Notes: a model not told the origin generated them from the letters alone. 64,000 nt of DNA from Siminovitchia terrae (GCF_003605405.2 NZ_QYTW02000006.1:121934-185933); one strand, 5' to 3'. Shown: positions 26,051-34,696, numbered from the stretch's first letter. Translations and numbers: made by a program.

Positions 26051-26464
26051 TTACTTTGAAGCCGATAGTGCATCGGCAATCGCTTCATTTAGTGTTATGT
26101 TCAGCTGGAACAAAACACCGGTCAGTGCACTCTTAAATTGCTCTTCACTTAAATCAAGATTTGCTTTCGCAACATGATTTCGCATCACTTTTTCGATTTC
26201 ATGATCCAATCCGCTTTGGCGGTTGAACGTCAACTGCCACGTTGGATAATGGCCGCTCGTATACCCCTGATCGAGCAACTCCGCAACCATTTCCAAGCCG
26301 CTGTCATCCAATGCAGACTGGCAATCTAATTTCCAGTGAAGCCCATCAATCGAACCGTTTGTATAACCTTTCGAAACAAGAAACCCTATTCCCATCTGCT
26401 CCTTATCAGTCAATCCCCCGTAATTGATTGAACCGGAAGGCTCCCAACTCATCATATTTTTCAT
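26051..26464 (-). CDS. Unknown protein upstream of the primase
   Basis: 137 residues, unrecognised. The first 70 residues contain two similar stretches (GIGFLVSKGYTNGSIDGLHWKLDCQS and ELLDQGYTSGHYPTWQLTFNRQS), a weak internal repeat. The ATG at 26464 follows AGAGGT. It probably belongs to the primase operon. Confidence 0.6.
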   Translation of the reverse strand: MKNMMSWEPSGSINYGGLTDKEQMGIGFLVSKGYTNGSIDGLHWKLDCQSALDDSGLEMVAELLDQGYTSGHYPTWQLTFNRQSGLDHEIEKVMRNHVAKANLDLSEEQFKSALTGVLFQLNITLNEAIADALSASK

Positions 26465-26490
26465 AATCAAAACCTCTTTCATTATTATTC

Positions 26491-26934
26491 TTAAACAAGT
26501 ACCGCTTGCTCCCAAAAGCCTTTCTTAGTTTTGCCTACACGCCTATTTCTTCGCATATACATACAGTAGTTATTCCATCCGTACATATCCATCTTGGCAG
26601 CGCGGTCAAAAAGAATCTTTTTAATTAATATATCTCGTTCATCTATTGGTACATAAAAGCGAATGAATCCTTTATGATCTTTTGATGATACCGGATACGG
26701 GCAGCACGTCAGGATATTGTAGCGATAAGACAGGTGTTTTTTGCCCTTATGGTCGCTTATCCGAATGCTATTTGAAACGCCATAATCCAGTTTTAAGTAA
26801 ATACTGTTCGTACTGTAGCTATCATAGCGTTGAATGACAATCCCTTTTTTCTTCAATCGGGCAATAATATAGTCAGCCGTTTCTTGCAACTCTTTTTGGA
26901 TTTTTCGGTTGCGAGGATGTTTCCGTTTAGCCAT
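26491..26934 (-). CDS. Unknown basic protein
   Basis: 147 residues, strongly basic at both ends (MAKRKHPRNRKIQKE, MRRNRRVGKTKK), with a Tyr-rich centre. Possibly nucleic-acid-binding; no family recognised. RBS AAGGAGG. Confidence 0.65.
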   Translation of the reverse strand: MAKRKHPRNRKIQKELQETADYIIARLKKKGIVIQRYDSYSTNSIYLKLDYGVSNSIRISDHKGKKHLSYRYNILTCCPYPVSSKDHKGFIRFYVPIDERDILIKKILFDRAAKMDMYGWNNYCMYMRRNRRVGKTKKGFWEQAVLV

Positions 26935-26948
26935 TGGAAAAGTCCTCC

Positions 26949-27143
26949 TTACGAAACATTCATTCTTTGATAAAACTCAACAATCAATTCCACATTTTCG
27001 AACGCCCATTCCTTAAAGCAAACTTCATCACAAAAATGATTCTTATGCCGACTATCGTATAGCGCGAGGTTCAAAAAAGTCTGCCCGCCGCATCCCTTGC
27101 ATTCAACTAACCTATCATCATTTTCAATATTGAAAAGGACCAT
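26949..27143 (-). CDS. Small zinc-finger-like protein
   Basis: 64 residues with CKGCGG...HFCDEVCFKEW, a four-Cys arrangement like MYM/treble-clef fingers. A related Cys pattern is found in the protein at 46707-47108. ATG at 27143 follows AAAGGAG. Confidence 0.6.
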   Translation of the reverse strand: MVLFNIENDDRLVECKGCGGQTFLNLALYDSRHKNHFCDEVCFKEWAFENVELIVEFYQRMNVS

Positions 27144-27230
27144 ATAAACCATCTCCTTTTTTTATTTCGAATAGAACAAAAGACATTCCTAATCTAATCA
27201 GAATGTCTTTTGCTTATAGCAATCTAAGAA

Positions 27231-27896
27231 TTAGATGTACCCTTTTTCTTTTAAAGAAATAAACTGGTGGTCCCCAATAATGATGTGATCGAGGAGTTCT
27301 ACACCCATAACTTTTCCGGCTTCGGAAAGTCGTTCTGTCACATCGATGTCTTCCGGGCTCGGACTCGGGTTTCCACTCGGATGGTTGTGACTTACAATTA
27401 TTGAAGCAGCAGAATGTTTGATAGCTTCTTTGTAGACTTCCCGTGGATGAACGATACTTGCATTTAGACTTCCAATGAAGATCGTTTTCTTAGCAATAAC
27501 TTCATTCCTTGTATTGAGTAATAAAGCAACGAAGTGCTCCTGCATTAAGTCCTTCATTTCATCCATTAAGAAATTCGCCGCATCTTCAGGACTACGGATC
27601 GTATAACGAGAATCCGCTTTGCCTATAGACCGGAATTTCTTAGCAAGCAGAAATGCCGAGTGTAATTCAAGAGCTTTCAATTCGGTTAGTCCTTCGTTCT
27701 TTAATTCTTGAACACTCATTTCAATCAAAGTGCGAATCCCCATTGAAGCAAGATTTCCAGTGAGTTCAGGAGTTGCCTGCCTTCCAAGTAAGACTGCAAG
27801 TAATTCCTGTAACTCGACTGTTGAAAGATCGCTCCCCGTCATTGGATACATAGACACGGATTCACGTGCTACTTCGATATATTTCCTGTTTTTCAT
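27231..27896 (-). CDS. radC: RadC-family JAB-domain protein
   Basis: 221 residues. An N-terminal helix-hairpin-helix-like region (SDLSTVELQELLAVLLGR) is followed by the JAB/MPN domain with the metal motif SHNHPSGNPSPSPEDID. The family is widespread on phages and conjugative elements; its biochemical role is still unclear. ATG at 27896 after GGAAAGGAG is preferred to the longer frame. Confidence 0.93.
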   Translation of the reverse strand: MKNRKYIEVARESVSMYPMTGSDLSTVELQELLAVLLGRQATPELTGNLASMGIRTLIEMSVQELKNEGLTELKALELHSAFLLAKKFRSIGKADSRYTIRSPEDAANFLMDEMKDLMQEHFVALLLNTRNEVIAKKTIFIGSLNASIVHPREVYKEAIKHSAASIIVSHNHPSGNPSPSPEDIDVTERLSEAGKVMGVELLDHIIIGDHQFISLKEKGYI

Positions 27897-28012
27897 TATG
27901 TTCTCCTTTCCACAAGAAACGGTGCATTGCAGCACCCTGTTTCATGTGCCACAATGTCACTTGCCTTTGTGGAAGGCTTATTTTAGTTTTTATTCATTCA
28001 GTGAAAGTCAGA

Positions 28013-28570
28013 TCAACCGTGCAGCCATTCGACATATACGCCATCCTTTACAGGATAGTGAGTAGTATGCAAAAACAAATGTTTATTCGCATACAATTCG
28101 AAATCAATATATCCGTACAGTGGATTGTCTTCCGTGATCAAACCGCTTTCTACAGCGATCATCTCGGCAAGTTCCTTGTAGGAGTTGTATCCGCGGATAA
28201 CGCTGTAAACTGTACCCTCACCGCTTTTGACAACCTCAATGGCTTCTTTAACATGTTCAGCCGTATCGCTGCCAAGGACATTCTGCTCCATCAAGACCCT
28301 CACGATTTCCAACTGTTCTTCGCTTAAGTCTTGAATGAGTTCGGCCAGTTCGTTCAACGTTCCTATGCTGGAATAACGGCCAATATTAACGAATGGATGT
28401 TTCTCATAATCGAAAATCTCCCATTCCTCGTACTCTGTACCGTCAGCGACACCAATTGTTTGCATGATGTCCGAAACGTCATGAGGAAGAGTAAACCAAT
28501 CTCCAACAAGTTTACCTTCATTGTATTTTCCAAGATTACCAACCCAGATATTGATTTTATAGTTTGTCAT
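28013..28570 (-). CDS. ardA: Antirestriction protein ArdA
   Basis: 185 residues with the ArdA pattern: INIWVGNLGKYNEGKLVGDWFTLP at the start, EEWEIFDYE in the middle, and the acidic composition of a DNA mimic. ArdA mimics bent DNA and blocks type I restriction during entry of a conjugative element. RBS AGAGAGGTAG. Typical of the leading region of conjugative plasmids and ICEs. Confidence 0.93.
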   Translation of the reverse strand: MTNYKINIWVGNLGKYNEGKLVGDWFTLPHDVSDIMQTIGVADGTEYEEWEIFDYEKHPFVNIGRYSSIGTLNELAELIQDLSEEQLEIVRVLMEQNVLGSDTAEHVKEAIEVVKSGEGTVYSVIRGYNSYKELAEMIAVESGLITEDNPLYGYIDFELYANKHLFLHTTHYPVKDGVYVEWLHG

Positions 28571-28643
28571 TGCAGACTACCTCTCTCTTAAAATATTTTT
28601 AAAAAGACGATCTCTGAAAACTGTGAAATTCCAAGTTTGATTT

Positions 28644-28940
28644 TTAACGGCAAATGAATGGACCGTAGACCATAGCAAGGAATATTTCCTTCTGCTCTCC
28701 TTTTGTTAGTTCCAAATCTCCACCTGGCAGATCAAGGGGTTGTTCTGTTGCTATGTCGAACATGTGGTGCACTCGAACACGCTTTTCTACAGTAGCGGGA
28801 GTAAAAGCACAGTCATCAGAATGACGAACAGAATAATAGTACAAACCCTCTTGTTTTTCCTTTTCAGGAATACGGGAAGATGATACTAACAAAATCGGTC
28901 TTTCTTTAAAAATGTTACGTTCAACATTGTTGGTTTTCAT
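28644..28940 (-). CDS. LPD28-like small protein, paralogue 1
   Basis: 98 residues with the pattern YYYSVRHSDDCAFTPATVEKRVRVHHMFDIAT, which resembles the LPD28-type domain of polyvalent proteins of mobile elements. It is clearly related to the gene at 29592-29912. ATG at 28940 after AGAGGT. Function unknown. Confidence 0.65.
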   Translation of the reverse strand: MKTNNVERNIFKERPILLVSSSRIPEKEKQEGLYYYSVRHSDDCAFTPATVEKRVRVHHMFDIATEQPLDLPGGDLELTKGEQKEIFLAMVYGPFICR

Positions 28941-29056
28941 ATGGAACAACCTCTTTCACATTTATTTTTTAAAAATAAAAAAAGCCGCCACGTACCCATA
29001 ATGGGTAAACTAAACGACTTTTTTATAACAAAAACTATCATGAATTACTCGCTCGA

Positions 29057-29545
29057 CTAACGAATCAGCGCTTTGATTTCATCGAATGAATCAGGAAGTG
29101 GAAGAACCTCTCTATCCATTCCATTCATCGCACCAATCGAATTAGGATGGTAACAGACACCCTCACGTTTCTTTCCTGTTTCATAATACAATTGCCCTTT
29201 TTCCAAATCAAAGGGTTCAAGAGTTAGCGATTTTGTAGGCTGTTCCACTATGGAAATTTCCTTATTTTCCATCCAGTAGATTGTCACATACGCCCGAATT
29301 CCGAAAGGACCATAGATGTCATATGACAAACCGAATGCCTCGGAAAACTTTTCCGCAATCGGTTTTACCAACATTTCCACCCAAGATGGATGTTCCAATT
29401 CTAACTTCTTTTTGTTCAAGCGTTCGATGGAACGTTCTGCCCTCGCAATGTCCTCATGACGTTTTGCGATTTTCTCGTCCAAAGCATTCCTTTCTTCTTG
29501 ATAAAGACGATAACTTTCTACATACTTGTTTTTAATTGTTTCCAC
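29057..29545 (-). CDS. Unknown protein with N-terminal coiled coil
   Basis: 162 residues. The first 55 form a Lys/Glu-rich coiled coil (EERNALDEKIAKRHEDIAR), followed by a strand-rich domain. No family recognised. GTG at 29545 is preferred because AAGGGAG lies 9 bases upstream. It lies between the two LPD28-like genes. Confidence 0.6.
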   Translation of the reverse strand: METIKNKYVESYRLYQEERNALDEKIAKRHEDIARAERSIERLNKKKLELEHPSWVEMLVKPIAEKFSEAFGLSYDIYGPFGIRAYVTIYWMENKEISIVEQPTKSLTLEPFDLEKGQLYYETGKKREGVCYHPNSIGAMNGMDREVLPLPDSFDEIKALIR

Positions 29546-29591
29546 TTTCTCCAACTCCCTTTTTATTAATGCAATAATCCCTTTATGGCTG

Positions 29592-29912
29592 TCATGCTAT
29601 GACTGCATCATCTGAATGCTTCAATCGGGTGCTTGTTTGCTCTGCCATCCAAATTGCTTCTTCTTCGTGTTCCGTGAAGAAATTCGTTTCAGGAGTGAAT
29701 TGAAGCGGTTTTTCAGTAGCCAAGTCAAACATATGATTGACCCAGACCGCTTTTTCAATTTGTGCAGGATCGAAACCGCAATCGGAATGTCGAACGGAAT
29801 ACCAACAAAGGTTCGGGTTGCGTTTCTCCTTCGGTACTCGCCCGCCTGTAATATAGACAATCGGGTTATCCTCAAACATATTGCGATCTTCGTGCCACTC
29901 TGTCATTTCCAT
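29592..29912 (-). CDS. LPD28-like small protein, paralogue 2
   Basis: 106 residues, sharing WYSVRHSDCGFDPAQIEKAVWVNHMFDLATEKPL with the gene at 28644-28940. RBS AAAGAGG. A duplicated family member of unknown function within the same operon. Confidence 0.65.
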   Translation of the reverse strand: MEMTEWHEDRNMFEDNPIVYITGGRVPKEKRNPNLCWYSVRHSDCGFDPAQIEKAVWVNHMFDLATEKPLQFTPETNFFTEHEEEAIWMAEQTSTRLKHSDDAVIA

Positions 29913-29918
29913 TATTCA

Positions 29919-30395
29919 TCAACCTCTTTCACACTGTTTTTTTATATCGCATTCCAAATTTTTGCGAACAATGCTTTCCTTAATGGCTAATGTCGCAAGG
30001 GCTGACTGTTCGGACAGCCTTTGCATCTTGCCATTTTCAATCAGGTAAATACCTTTAATTTCTTTCCTCGAATTGAACAGAATCGCTTCAAAGTGTGCCT
30101 TTGCATCCCATACTTCGTTGTCCAAAAACTTTTCTGAATACAAATCAACAAAGTGTGTTCCGTATTCCCGGACTATCCAAAGGAATGGTGCGCCTTCTGT
30201 ATTCCGATACAAGGAAACATCATGCACATAAAAATCTGCATGGTGTTTTTTTAGATGCCTTTCTACCACTTCCATCATGGATTGAAGTATTGGATCGTTC
30301 CCTTTACGAATTTTGTTTCGCACGTAGTTAATGTGCCGCCTTTTCTGTTCATCCGTTTTTTCATAATAAGCAATCGCGATCTGTTTTCTTGCCAA
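29919..30395 (-). CDS. Unknown protein behind leader RNA 2
   Basis: 158 residues with a basic helical N-terminus (KIRKGNDPILQSM) and a strand-rich centre (VHDVSLYRNTEGAPFLWIVREY). TTG at 30395 follows GGAAGGAG by 8 bases. It is the first gene after the structured leader at 30428-30670, so it heads the operon that runs down through ardA and radC towards the primase. No family recognised. Confidence 0.6.
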   Translation of the reverse strand: MARKQIAIAYYEKTDEQKRRHINYVRNKIRKGNDPILQSMMEVVERHLKKHHADFYVHDVSLYRNTEGAPFLWIVREYGTHFVDLYSEKFLDNEVWDAKAHFEAILFNSRKEIKGIYLIENGKMQRLSEQSALATLAIKESIVRKNLECDIKKQCERG

Positions 30396-30427
30396 CTTCA
30401 AAACTCCTTCCATTTTTTATTTTTAAA

Positions 30428-30670
30428 CACAAAAAAGCCGATTAGCTCCAAAGAAGCAATCGACTCTTTATATATTCAACGCATTAAGGCGTGAAATATT
30501 AAACTGATTTAGTATGCTTACTGCAATTTCAGACGGAATACGTCGTCCCAACCGTTCCTATAAAACAGGAATACGAAGGTTGAATAATTTTATGCCGAAT
30601 CTCCTTTGTCTTTATAAGAAGAAAGGTTTGACGGCTTTCACTGGAACAGTGACTTTAAAATAAATATTAT
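30428..30670 (-). ncRNA. Structured leader RNA, copy 2 of 5
   Basis: Hairpins in minus-strand order: TCACTGttccCAGTGA; GCCG(tc)...gattCGGC enclosing CCTTT/AAAGG; CAACC/GGTTG enclosing TTCCT/AGGAA; GACG...CGTC; TTGC/AGCA; ACGC/TGCGT; terminator GTCGATT...AATCGGC-TTTTTT (30431-30468). It ends 33 bases before the TTG at 30395. Copies differ in sequence but keep the pairing. 30706-30791 shows nothing else. Confidence 0.82.
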
Positions 30671-30676
30671 GTATTT

Positions 30677-30705
30677 AGTATATCAAAAAAAAAGAAGAAT
30701 ATCAA
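30677..30705 (-). promoter_or_regulatory. Sigma-A promoter of leader RNA 2
   Basis: TTGATA (30700-30705) - 17 bp - TATACT (30677-30682), with an extended -10 TG. Confidence 0.82.
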
Positions 30706-30791
30706 CGTATCGGGTAATAATATTATACTTTATTCATATTGTGTAACATTACTTTTAAAGCAGTTGACATTTCCTTAAATAGTCCAGCTTT

Positions 30792-31073
30792 TTAAGGCTC
30801 GTTAAAGCCATACAACCCCATTATAAAGGAGATAATCAGAAAAATAATGATTATACTGTTTAATAATATGAGGATTGTTCTGTAAATGCCTTTAACACCA
30901 AAACATGCTGTAATGATTCCTAATCCACTAAACACAAAAGGAATATATAAACTCATGTTCCACAGGTACTCAATGAAATCATTCCAAACTTTAAATGGAA
31001 TATTTATCATAAAAAGCCCGATCGTCATTAAGGAAAATAAAGTTGATAGAACTGTAAAAATAACCTTCTTCAC
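30792..31073 (-). CDS. Small membrane protein, three helices
   Basis: 93 residues, nearly all hydrophobic, with three membrane helices (about 5-25, 38-58, 65-88). GTG start after GGGGGAG. No family recognised. It stands alone downstream of the phospholipase-like gene. Confidence 0.65.
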   Translation of the reverse strand: MKKVIFTVLSTLFSLMTIGLFMINIPFKVWNDFIEYLWNMSLYIPFVFSGLGIITACFGVKGIYRTILILLNSIIIIFLIISFIMGLYGFNEP

Positions 31074-31212
31074 ATTTGTCTCCCCCTAAAACAAAATAAG
31101 TTGCAAACAAAGCACTATGTAAATAAAAACCTGAACGCCATTTTAAGCAGTTCAGGTTAATTATACATCAAATGTAAATTGAGTATCTCTACAATATTCC
31201 GTTAGATTGATA

Positions 31213-32004
31213 TTAGCATTTCTTATTCCTCATTTTAATTGTAAACGCCGTAACTATTGCAGCAGCACCATAGCCAGACTTTCCGGCTGCACATTTTATT
31301 AGATTTCGATCACAACTACAACGACCAGGATAGGATTTGTTACGGACGTAACAGCAGTCATGTGATTTACAGCAAGCATCCAAAGCATTAATTGTTGAAG
31401 GTGTATTTTTGCATCCACCACCACATTTTGCTCCGCACCAATTATATTTCCTTGGTAAATATGGACCTCCAGGGAAAATGCGTTCATTAAATACACAGCA
31501 ACCATTTCCCATGCAGGGAACTTTATCATACCAAGCCTGCGTTGATACTTCATCATTTTCTACCGTGGAGCTTGAAGCTTCCATAAATTCAACAATGTTC
31601 TCTATATCTAATTGATCTGCTTCTGTAAGTTCTTGGTCATCCAAAATAATATCTCCGTCATGGTGTACAGTAAGGTGAACTATAAAATCTCCATTTTGTT
31701 GCTTTTTCAATTGATACAATCTGGCGAAAACCGGAAATTCTAATCCAGTAACGATTTCAAGTTTTGTATATTTGTTAAATTTTAACGCCTGCATTGTAAC
31801 TACACTTTCTGACTCTGTTCCAATCCCCATAGTCAATTCAGCAGCACTTTGTTCCTCGATTGGTTCTTTTAGTAGATGGGATATTTCTTGATATTCAAAT
31901 AAACGATTGACAACATCAAGCTCATCTTTTTTCAACCATGTTAAATCGTGAACAGACGACTCCCGAAACGTTGTTACACCAACATCCCAAACTTCATTTT
32001 CCAT
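31213..32004 (-). CDS. Phospholipase A2-like protein, paralogue 1
   Basis: 263 residues without a signal peptide. Residues 1-150 are an acidic domain shared with paralogue 2. The last 100 are a Cys-rich PLA2-like domain: NWCGAKCGGGCKN as a possible Ca2+ loop, then CCKSHDCCYVRNKSYPGRCSCDR, which contains the His-Asp motif CCxxHDxC. If active it would hydrolyse phospholipids at sn-2; disulphides would need an oxidising site, so the lack of a signal peptide is odd. RBS AAGGAGG. A GGAAC-N6-GTTCC palindrome lies in its promoter region. Confidence 0.82.
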   Translation of the reverse strand: MENEVWDVGVTTFRESSVHDLTWLKKDELDVVNRLFEYQEISHLLKEPIEEQSAAELTMGIGTESESVVTMQALKFNKYTKLEIVTGLEFPVFARLYQLKKQQNGDFIVHLTVHHDGDIILDDQELTEADQLDIENIVEFMEASSSTVENDEVSTQAWYDKVPCMGNGCCVFNERIFPGGPYLPRKYNWCGAKCGGGCKNTPSTINALDACCKSHDCCYVRNKSYPGRCSCDRNLIKCAAGKSGYGAAAIVTAFTIKMRNKKC

Positions 32005-32028
32005 ATTTAATCCTCCTTGTTTTATTAG

Positions 32029-32051
32029 GGAACACTGTAGTTCCTATTGTA
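32029..32051 (-). promoter_or_regulatory. Palindrome overlapping a possible promoter of the PLA2-like gene
   Basis: GGAACtacagtGTTCC (32029-32044), immediately downstream of TACAAT (32046-32051) on the minus strand. It may be an operator. The -35 is weak. It lacks the CGTC box of the ECF promoters. Confidence 0.35.
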
Positions 32052-32176
32052 TAAGGAGAAAAAAATAGGTAGATTATAAACGGTAATATTTCTTTTATAC
32101 TCTAAAAGGGAATAATATTACAAAAAGTTAACGAATCGTGTAACAATACACCTAATAAAATTCCATCAGATCATTC

Positions 32177-32458
32177 TTAAATGGAATACGTACCGTCTAT
32201 TTCATTTGTTTTTAAATTTTGTTGCTTTGCAAGAAATTCCCAAAAACCCGGTGTATTTTCATCTTCGATCAACATATTAACTTTTTCAATTATCTTTAGT
32301 TTTATTTCTTGCTCTAAATCATCCCGCTCATGAACAGGCACTTTTAGTAAGTTGTAATTAATCTTAGGTTGAAAATCCATCAAAAGTTCTTCCCAATTCT
32401 TATCATCATAGATACTATCTAATTTTTCAGTAGAATAAATTCTACACAACCAAATCAC
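32177..32458 (-). CDS. RsoA-like small sigma co-factor (region 2-like)
   Basis: 93 residues. The pattern FQPKINYNLLKVPVHERDDLEQEIKLKIIEKVN looks like a sigma region 2 start on its own, as in B. subtilis RsoA. RsoA supplies region 2 to SigO (YvrI), which supplies region 4; together they form a two-subunit sigma factor. GTG start overlaps the stop of the upstream sigma-like gene (GTGA), matching the sigO-rsoA gene order. Identification rests on pattern and context. Confidence 0.65.
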   Translation of the reverse strand: MIWLCRIYSTEKLDSIYDDKNWEELLMDFQPKINYNLLKVPVHERDDLEQEIKLKIIEKVNMLIEDENTPGFWEFLAKQQNLKTNEIDGTYSI

Positions 32459-33051
32459 CTACCTTTTTCAAGTAAGTATTCTTTAATCCGTTGCAATGCT
32501 CGTTTATGCAGATTAGATATATTTTGCGGTGATTCCTCAAAATAATCAGCAACCTCCTTATTAGTGAAACCCCTTACATAAATCATTTCTAAAATCTGTT
32601 TTTGTTTGTCTGTTAATTGGTTGTAAATCTCATAGAGTTTTTCGTTTTCTATTAATTCATTAAAGGGTTGAGTGTCTTTATTGAAATAGTCTTGTTCCGT
32701 AGAGTTAGATGAAGCATAGTTATTAATTAATATCGTTGAATTTTCGTTGGAATCGTTTGCATTACCATCTAATATTAAATTATAACGTTGGTTGCGTTTG
32801 TTGATCCGCTTGTCAAAGTCAATAGTATAAAAGTATATCAAGTTACTTACGTATTTGATTAACCTAATTTTTAAATAAAACTCACGAAACTTATTATCTA
32901 AAGCTTTAGTATTTTCCTCTGTTGGCTCCCATATGGCTTTCTCTAACAATTGTTGGTTCTCTTTTATTTGGAGAAAACTTTTAACCAAACTATTATTAAG
33001 AGTTTTTTCATACGTTTCATAAAACTTTTCCACTTTGTCTTTTTCTCTCAT
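32455..33051 (-). CDS. SigO/YvrI-like sigma factor subunit
   Basis: 198 residues. The C-terminus is a sigma region 4 helix-turn-helix: LTDKQKQILEMIYVRGFTNKEVADYFEESPQNISNLHKRALQRIKE. The N-terminal half is helical and lacks a clear region 2. With the small RsoA-like protein encoded next it forms a split sigma factor. RBS AAGGGGGGG. It is divergent from an intracellular subtilase; the 198-base intergenic region may hold target promoters of the pair. Confidence 0.75.
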   Translation of the reverse strand: MREKDKVEKFYETYEKTLNNSLVKSFLQIKENQQLLEKAIWEPTEENTKALDNKFREFYLKIRLIKYVSNLIYFYTIDFDKRINKRNQRYNLILDGNANDSNENSTILINNYASSNSTEQDYFNKDTQPFNELIENEKLYEIYNQLTDKQKQILEMIYVRGFTNKEVADYFEESPQNISNLHKRALQRIKEYLLEKGR

Positions 33052-33249
33052 TCTACCCCCCCTTATTAGATAGTGTAACAGGTGTATGAATTATCAACTT
33101 AAAATAATTAAAAATTCTTAATAAGTGAAAATGGTCGCTATTAAACAATAATATGTTTCTAAAACACAAACTATTAAGGAACGAATCGTATTATTATATT
33201 GCTATTTTGCTCCCCCTGTTCACTTTAATAATAAAAGGGGGAAACAAAA

Positions 33250-34176
33250 ATGAAAGAAAAACTGATATTAAGACCAACACAAATCATTTCTGTTTTTGAA
33301 GCATTATCCACTATCCCTAAAAATCTCGATGTTATCAAAGCTAAAGAAATATGGGAGAAGTCGGATCGTGGTAAGGGTAACACTGTTGCTATTATAGATA
33401 CTGGCGTGGAAAAAGAACACCCTAACTTAGTAAGCAATATTATTGGTGGTTATAATTTCACAGATGATGATGGTGGCAACCCGGAGATATTTCGGGATTA
33501 CCGTGGACATGGGACCCATGTGGCTGGAATAGTGGCTGCATGTGAATGTGAGAATAACGAGGGAATCGTTGGTGTTGCACCAAAAAGCAAGCTATTAATT
33601 TTAAAGGCGATAGATCGAAACGGGGTTGGAAGTTATGAAAACTTAGTCAATGCTTTGCGTTACGCGATTAATTGGACAGGGCCAAACGGGGAAAAGGTAG
33701 ATGTAATAAATATGTCTCTTGGAGGATCGGCCCATAACGAAGACTTATACAAAGCAATCAAACAAGCAAGGGAAAAAGGCATCGTTCTGGTTTCAGCCGC
33801 AGGGAATCATGGTGATGGAAACCATCAATCTTTTGAACGCTCATACCCAGGATATTACAAGGAAGTTATTCAAATTGGTTCAGTAACACAAAATTTAAAG
33901 CCATCCGTATTTTCAAATACGAATGTAAATCTTGATTTTGTGGCTCCAGGGGAAAATGTAATTTCAACCCATCTAAACAACAAATTTGTAGAACTAACCG
34001 GAACTTCGATGGCAGCACCATACGTTTCAGGTGGAGTTGCATTAGTTTTGAATCTAATTGATCGTTCTCAACCAGCTATGATCCCATACCTTATTTATCA
34101 ATATTTGGTGGATCGTGTCAAAAAGCTGGATTACCCAATAAGCCAAGTCGGTAATGGACTGATCCAATTAACTTAA
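33250..34176 (+). CDS. Intracellular subtilisin-like serine protease
   Basis: 308 residues. The S8 catalytic triad is visible: Asp in AIIDTGV, His in RGHGTHVAG, Ser in GTSMAAPYVSGG, with the oxyanion Asn in SAAGNHG. There is no signal peptide and only a short N-terminal extension, as in the intracellular subtilisins (ISP, IspA) of Bacillales, which act in the cytoplasm. RBS AAAGGGGG. It is encoded divergently from the SigO/RsoA-like pair and may be controlled by it or degrade part of it; that link is inference. Confidence 0.9.
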   Translation: MKEKLILRPTQIISVFEALSTIPKNLDVIKAKEIWEKSDRGKGNTVAIIDTGVEKEHPNLVSNIIGGYNFTDDDGGNPEIFRDYRGHGTHVAGIVAACECENNEGIVGVAPKSKLLILKAIDRNGVGSYENLVNALRYAINWTGPNGEKVDVINMSLGGSAHNEDLYKAIKQAREKGIVLVSAAGNHGDGNHQSFERSYPGYYKEVIQIGSVTQNLKPSVFSNTNVNLDFVAPGENVISTHLNNKFVELTGTSMAAPYVSGGVALVLNLIDRSQPAMIPYLIYQYLVDRVKKLDYPISQVGNGLIQLT

Positions 34177-34177
34177 A

Positions 34178-34212
34178 AAAACGCCCTCATAAATAGTTGA
34201 GGGCGTTTACCT
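34178..34212. terminator. Bidirectional terminator
   Basis: AACGCCCTCA...TGAGGGCGTTT hairpin between convergent genes. Confidence 0.88.
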
Positions 34213-34213
34213 A

Positions 34214-34459
34214 TTAAAGAAATTCTTTTTCGTATATATCTGGTGAGAAACCGTTCACCGTTGTTTTGTCGTTTGTTTCTTTATTCACAACCACTGCTAA
34301 TGGCACTCCAAATACATTGTAGCCTTCAAATTCTTTTCTGTTCGTTTCATCAGCAATATCTTTATAAATAAATTTTAATTTGTGTTTTTCTAACCATTCT
34401 TTTGCTCTAGAACAATAAATACAGCTATTACTACCGTATAGAGTGATTTCCTTTTCCAT
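34214..34459 (-). CDS. Glutaredoxin-like protein
   Basis: 81 residues with the redox site CIYC near the N-terminus, and GVPLAVV as the cis-Pro segment. It belongs to the NrdH/glutaredoxin-type thioredoxin fold, which reduces disulphides or ribonucleotide reductase. ATG at 34459 after GAGGGGG. In this element it may serve the Cys-rich proteins, which is speculative. Confidence 0.88.
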   Translation of the reverse strand: MEKEITLYGSNSCIYCSRAKEWLEKHKLKFIYKDIADETNRKEFEGYNVFGVPLAVVVNKETNDKTTVNGFSPDIYEKEFL

Positions 34460-34495
34460 CTTAATCCCCCTCAAAATATCAATAATTTATTAGTT

Positions 34496-34570
34496 TGGAG
34501 GCAACACCCGGATTCGAACCGGGAATCAAGGTTTTGCAGACCTTTGCCTTTCCTTTTTGGCTATGTTGCC
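34496..34570 (-). tRNA. tRNA-Cys (GCA) with encoded CCA
   Basis: Acceptor stem GGCAACA/TGTTGCC, anticodon arm AAGGT-CTGCAAA-ACCTT with anticodon GCA at 34537-34535, T arm CCCGG-TTCGAAT-CCGGG, discriminator T, then CCA. The D arm is GCC-AAAAAGGAAA-GGC, with an A-rich loop. All stems pair, so it looks functional. It lies inside the accessory region between small genes and may be cargo, or the remains of an attachment site. Confidence 0.93.
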
Positions 34571-34696
34571 CTTTTCATATATTAAAGAGAGAGATCAAAC
34601 AAGGAAATCAATCATTCAATAAAATATTTGATTGATAATTTTAGCGAGCGCATCACTTTCCAATATATAGCCCCATTTGGATAAGGAGTGAAATTC

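Noticed and set aside
28570-28620. ECF-like site GGAAT...CGTC before ardA
   Set aside because: The boxes are 18 bp apart, and the -35 differs, whereas all accepted sites have 16 bp.
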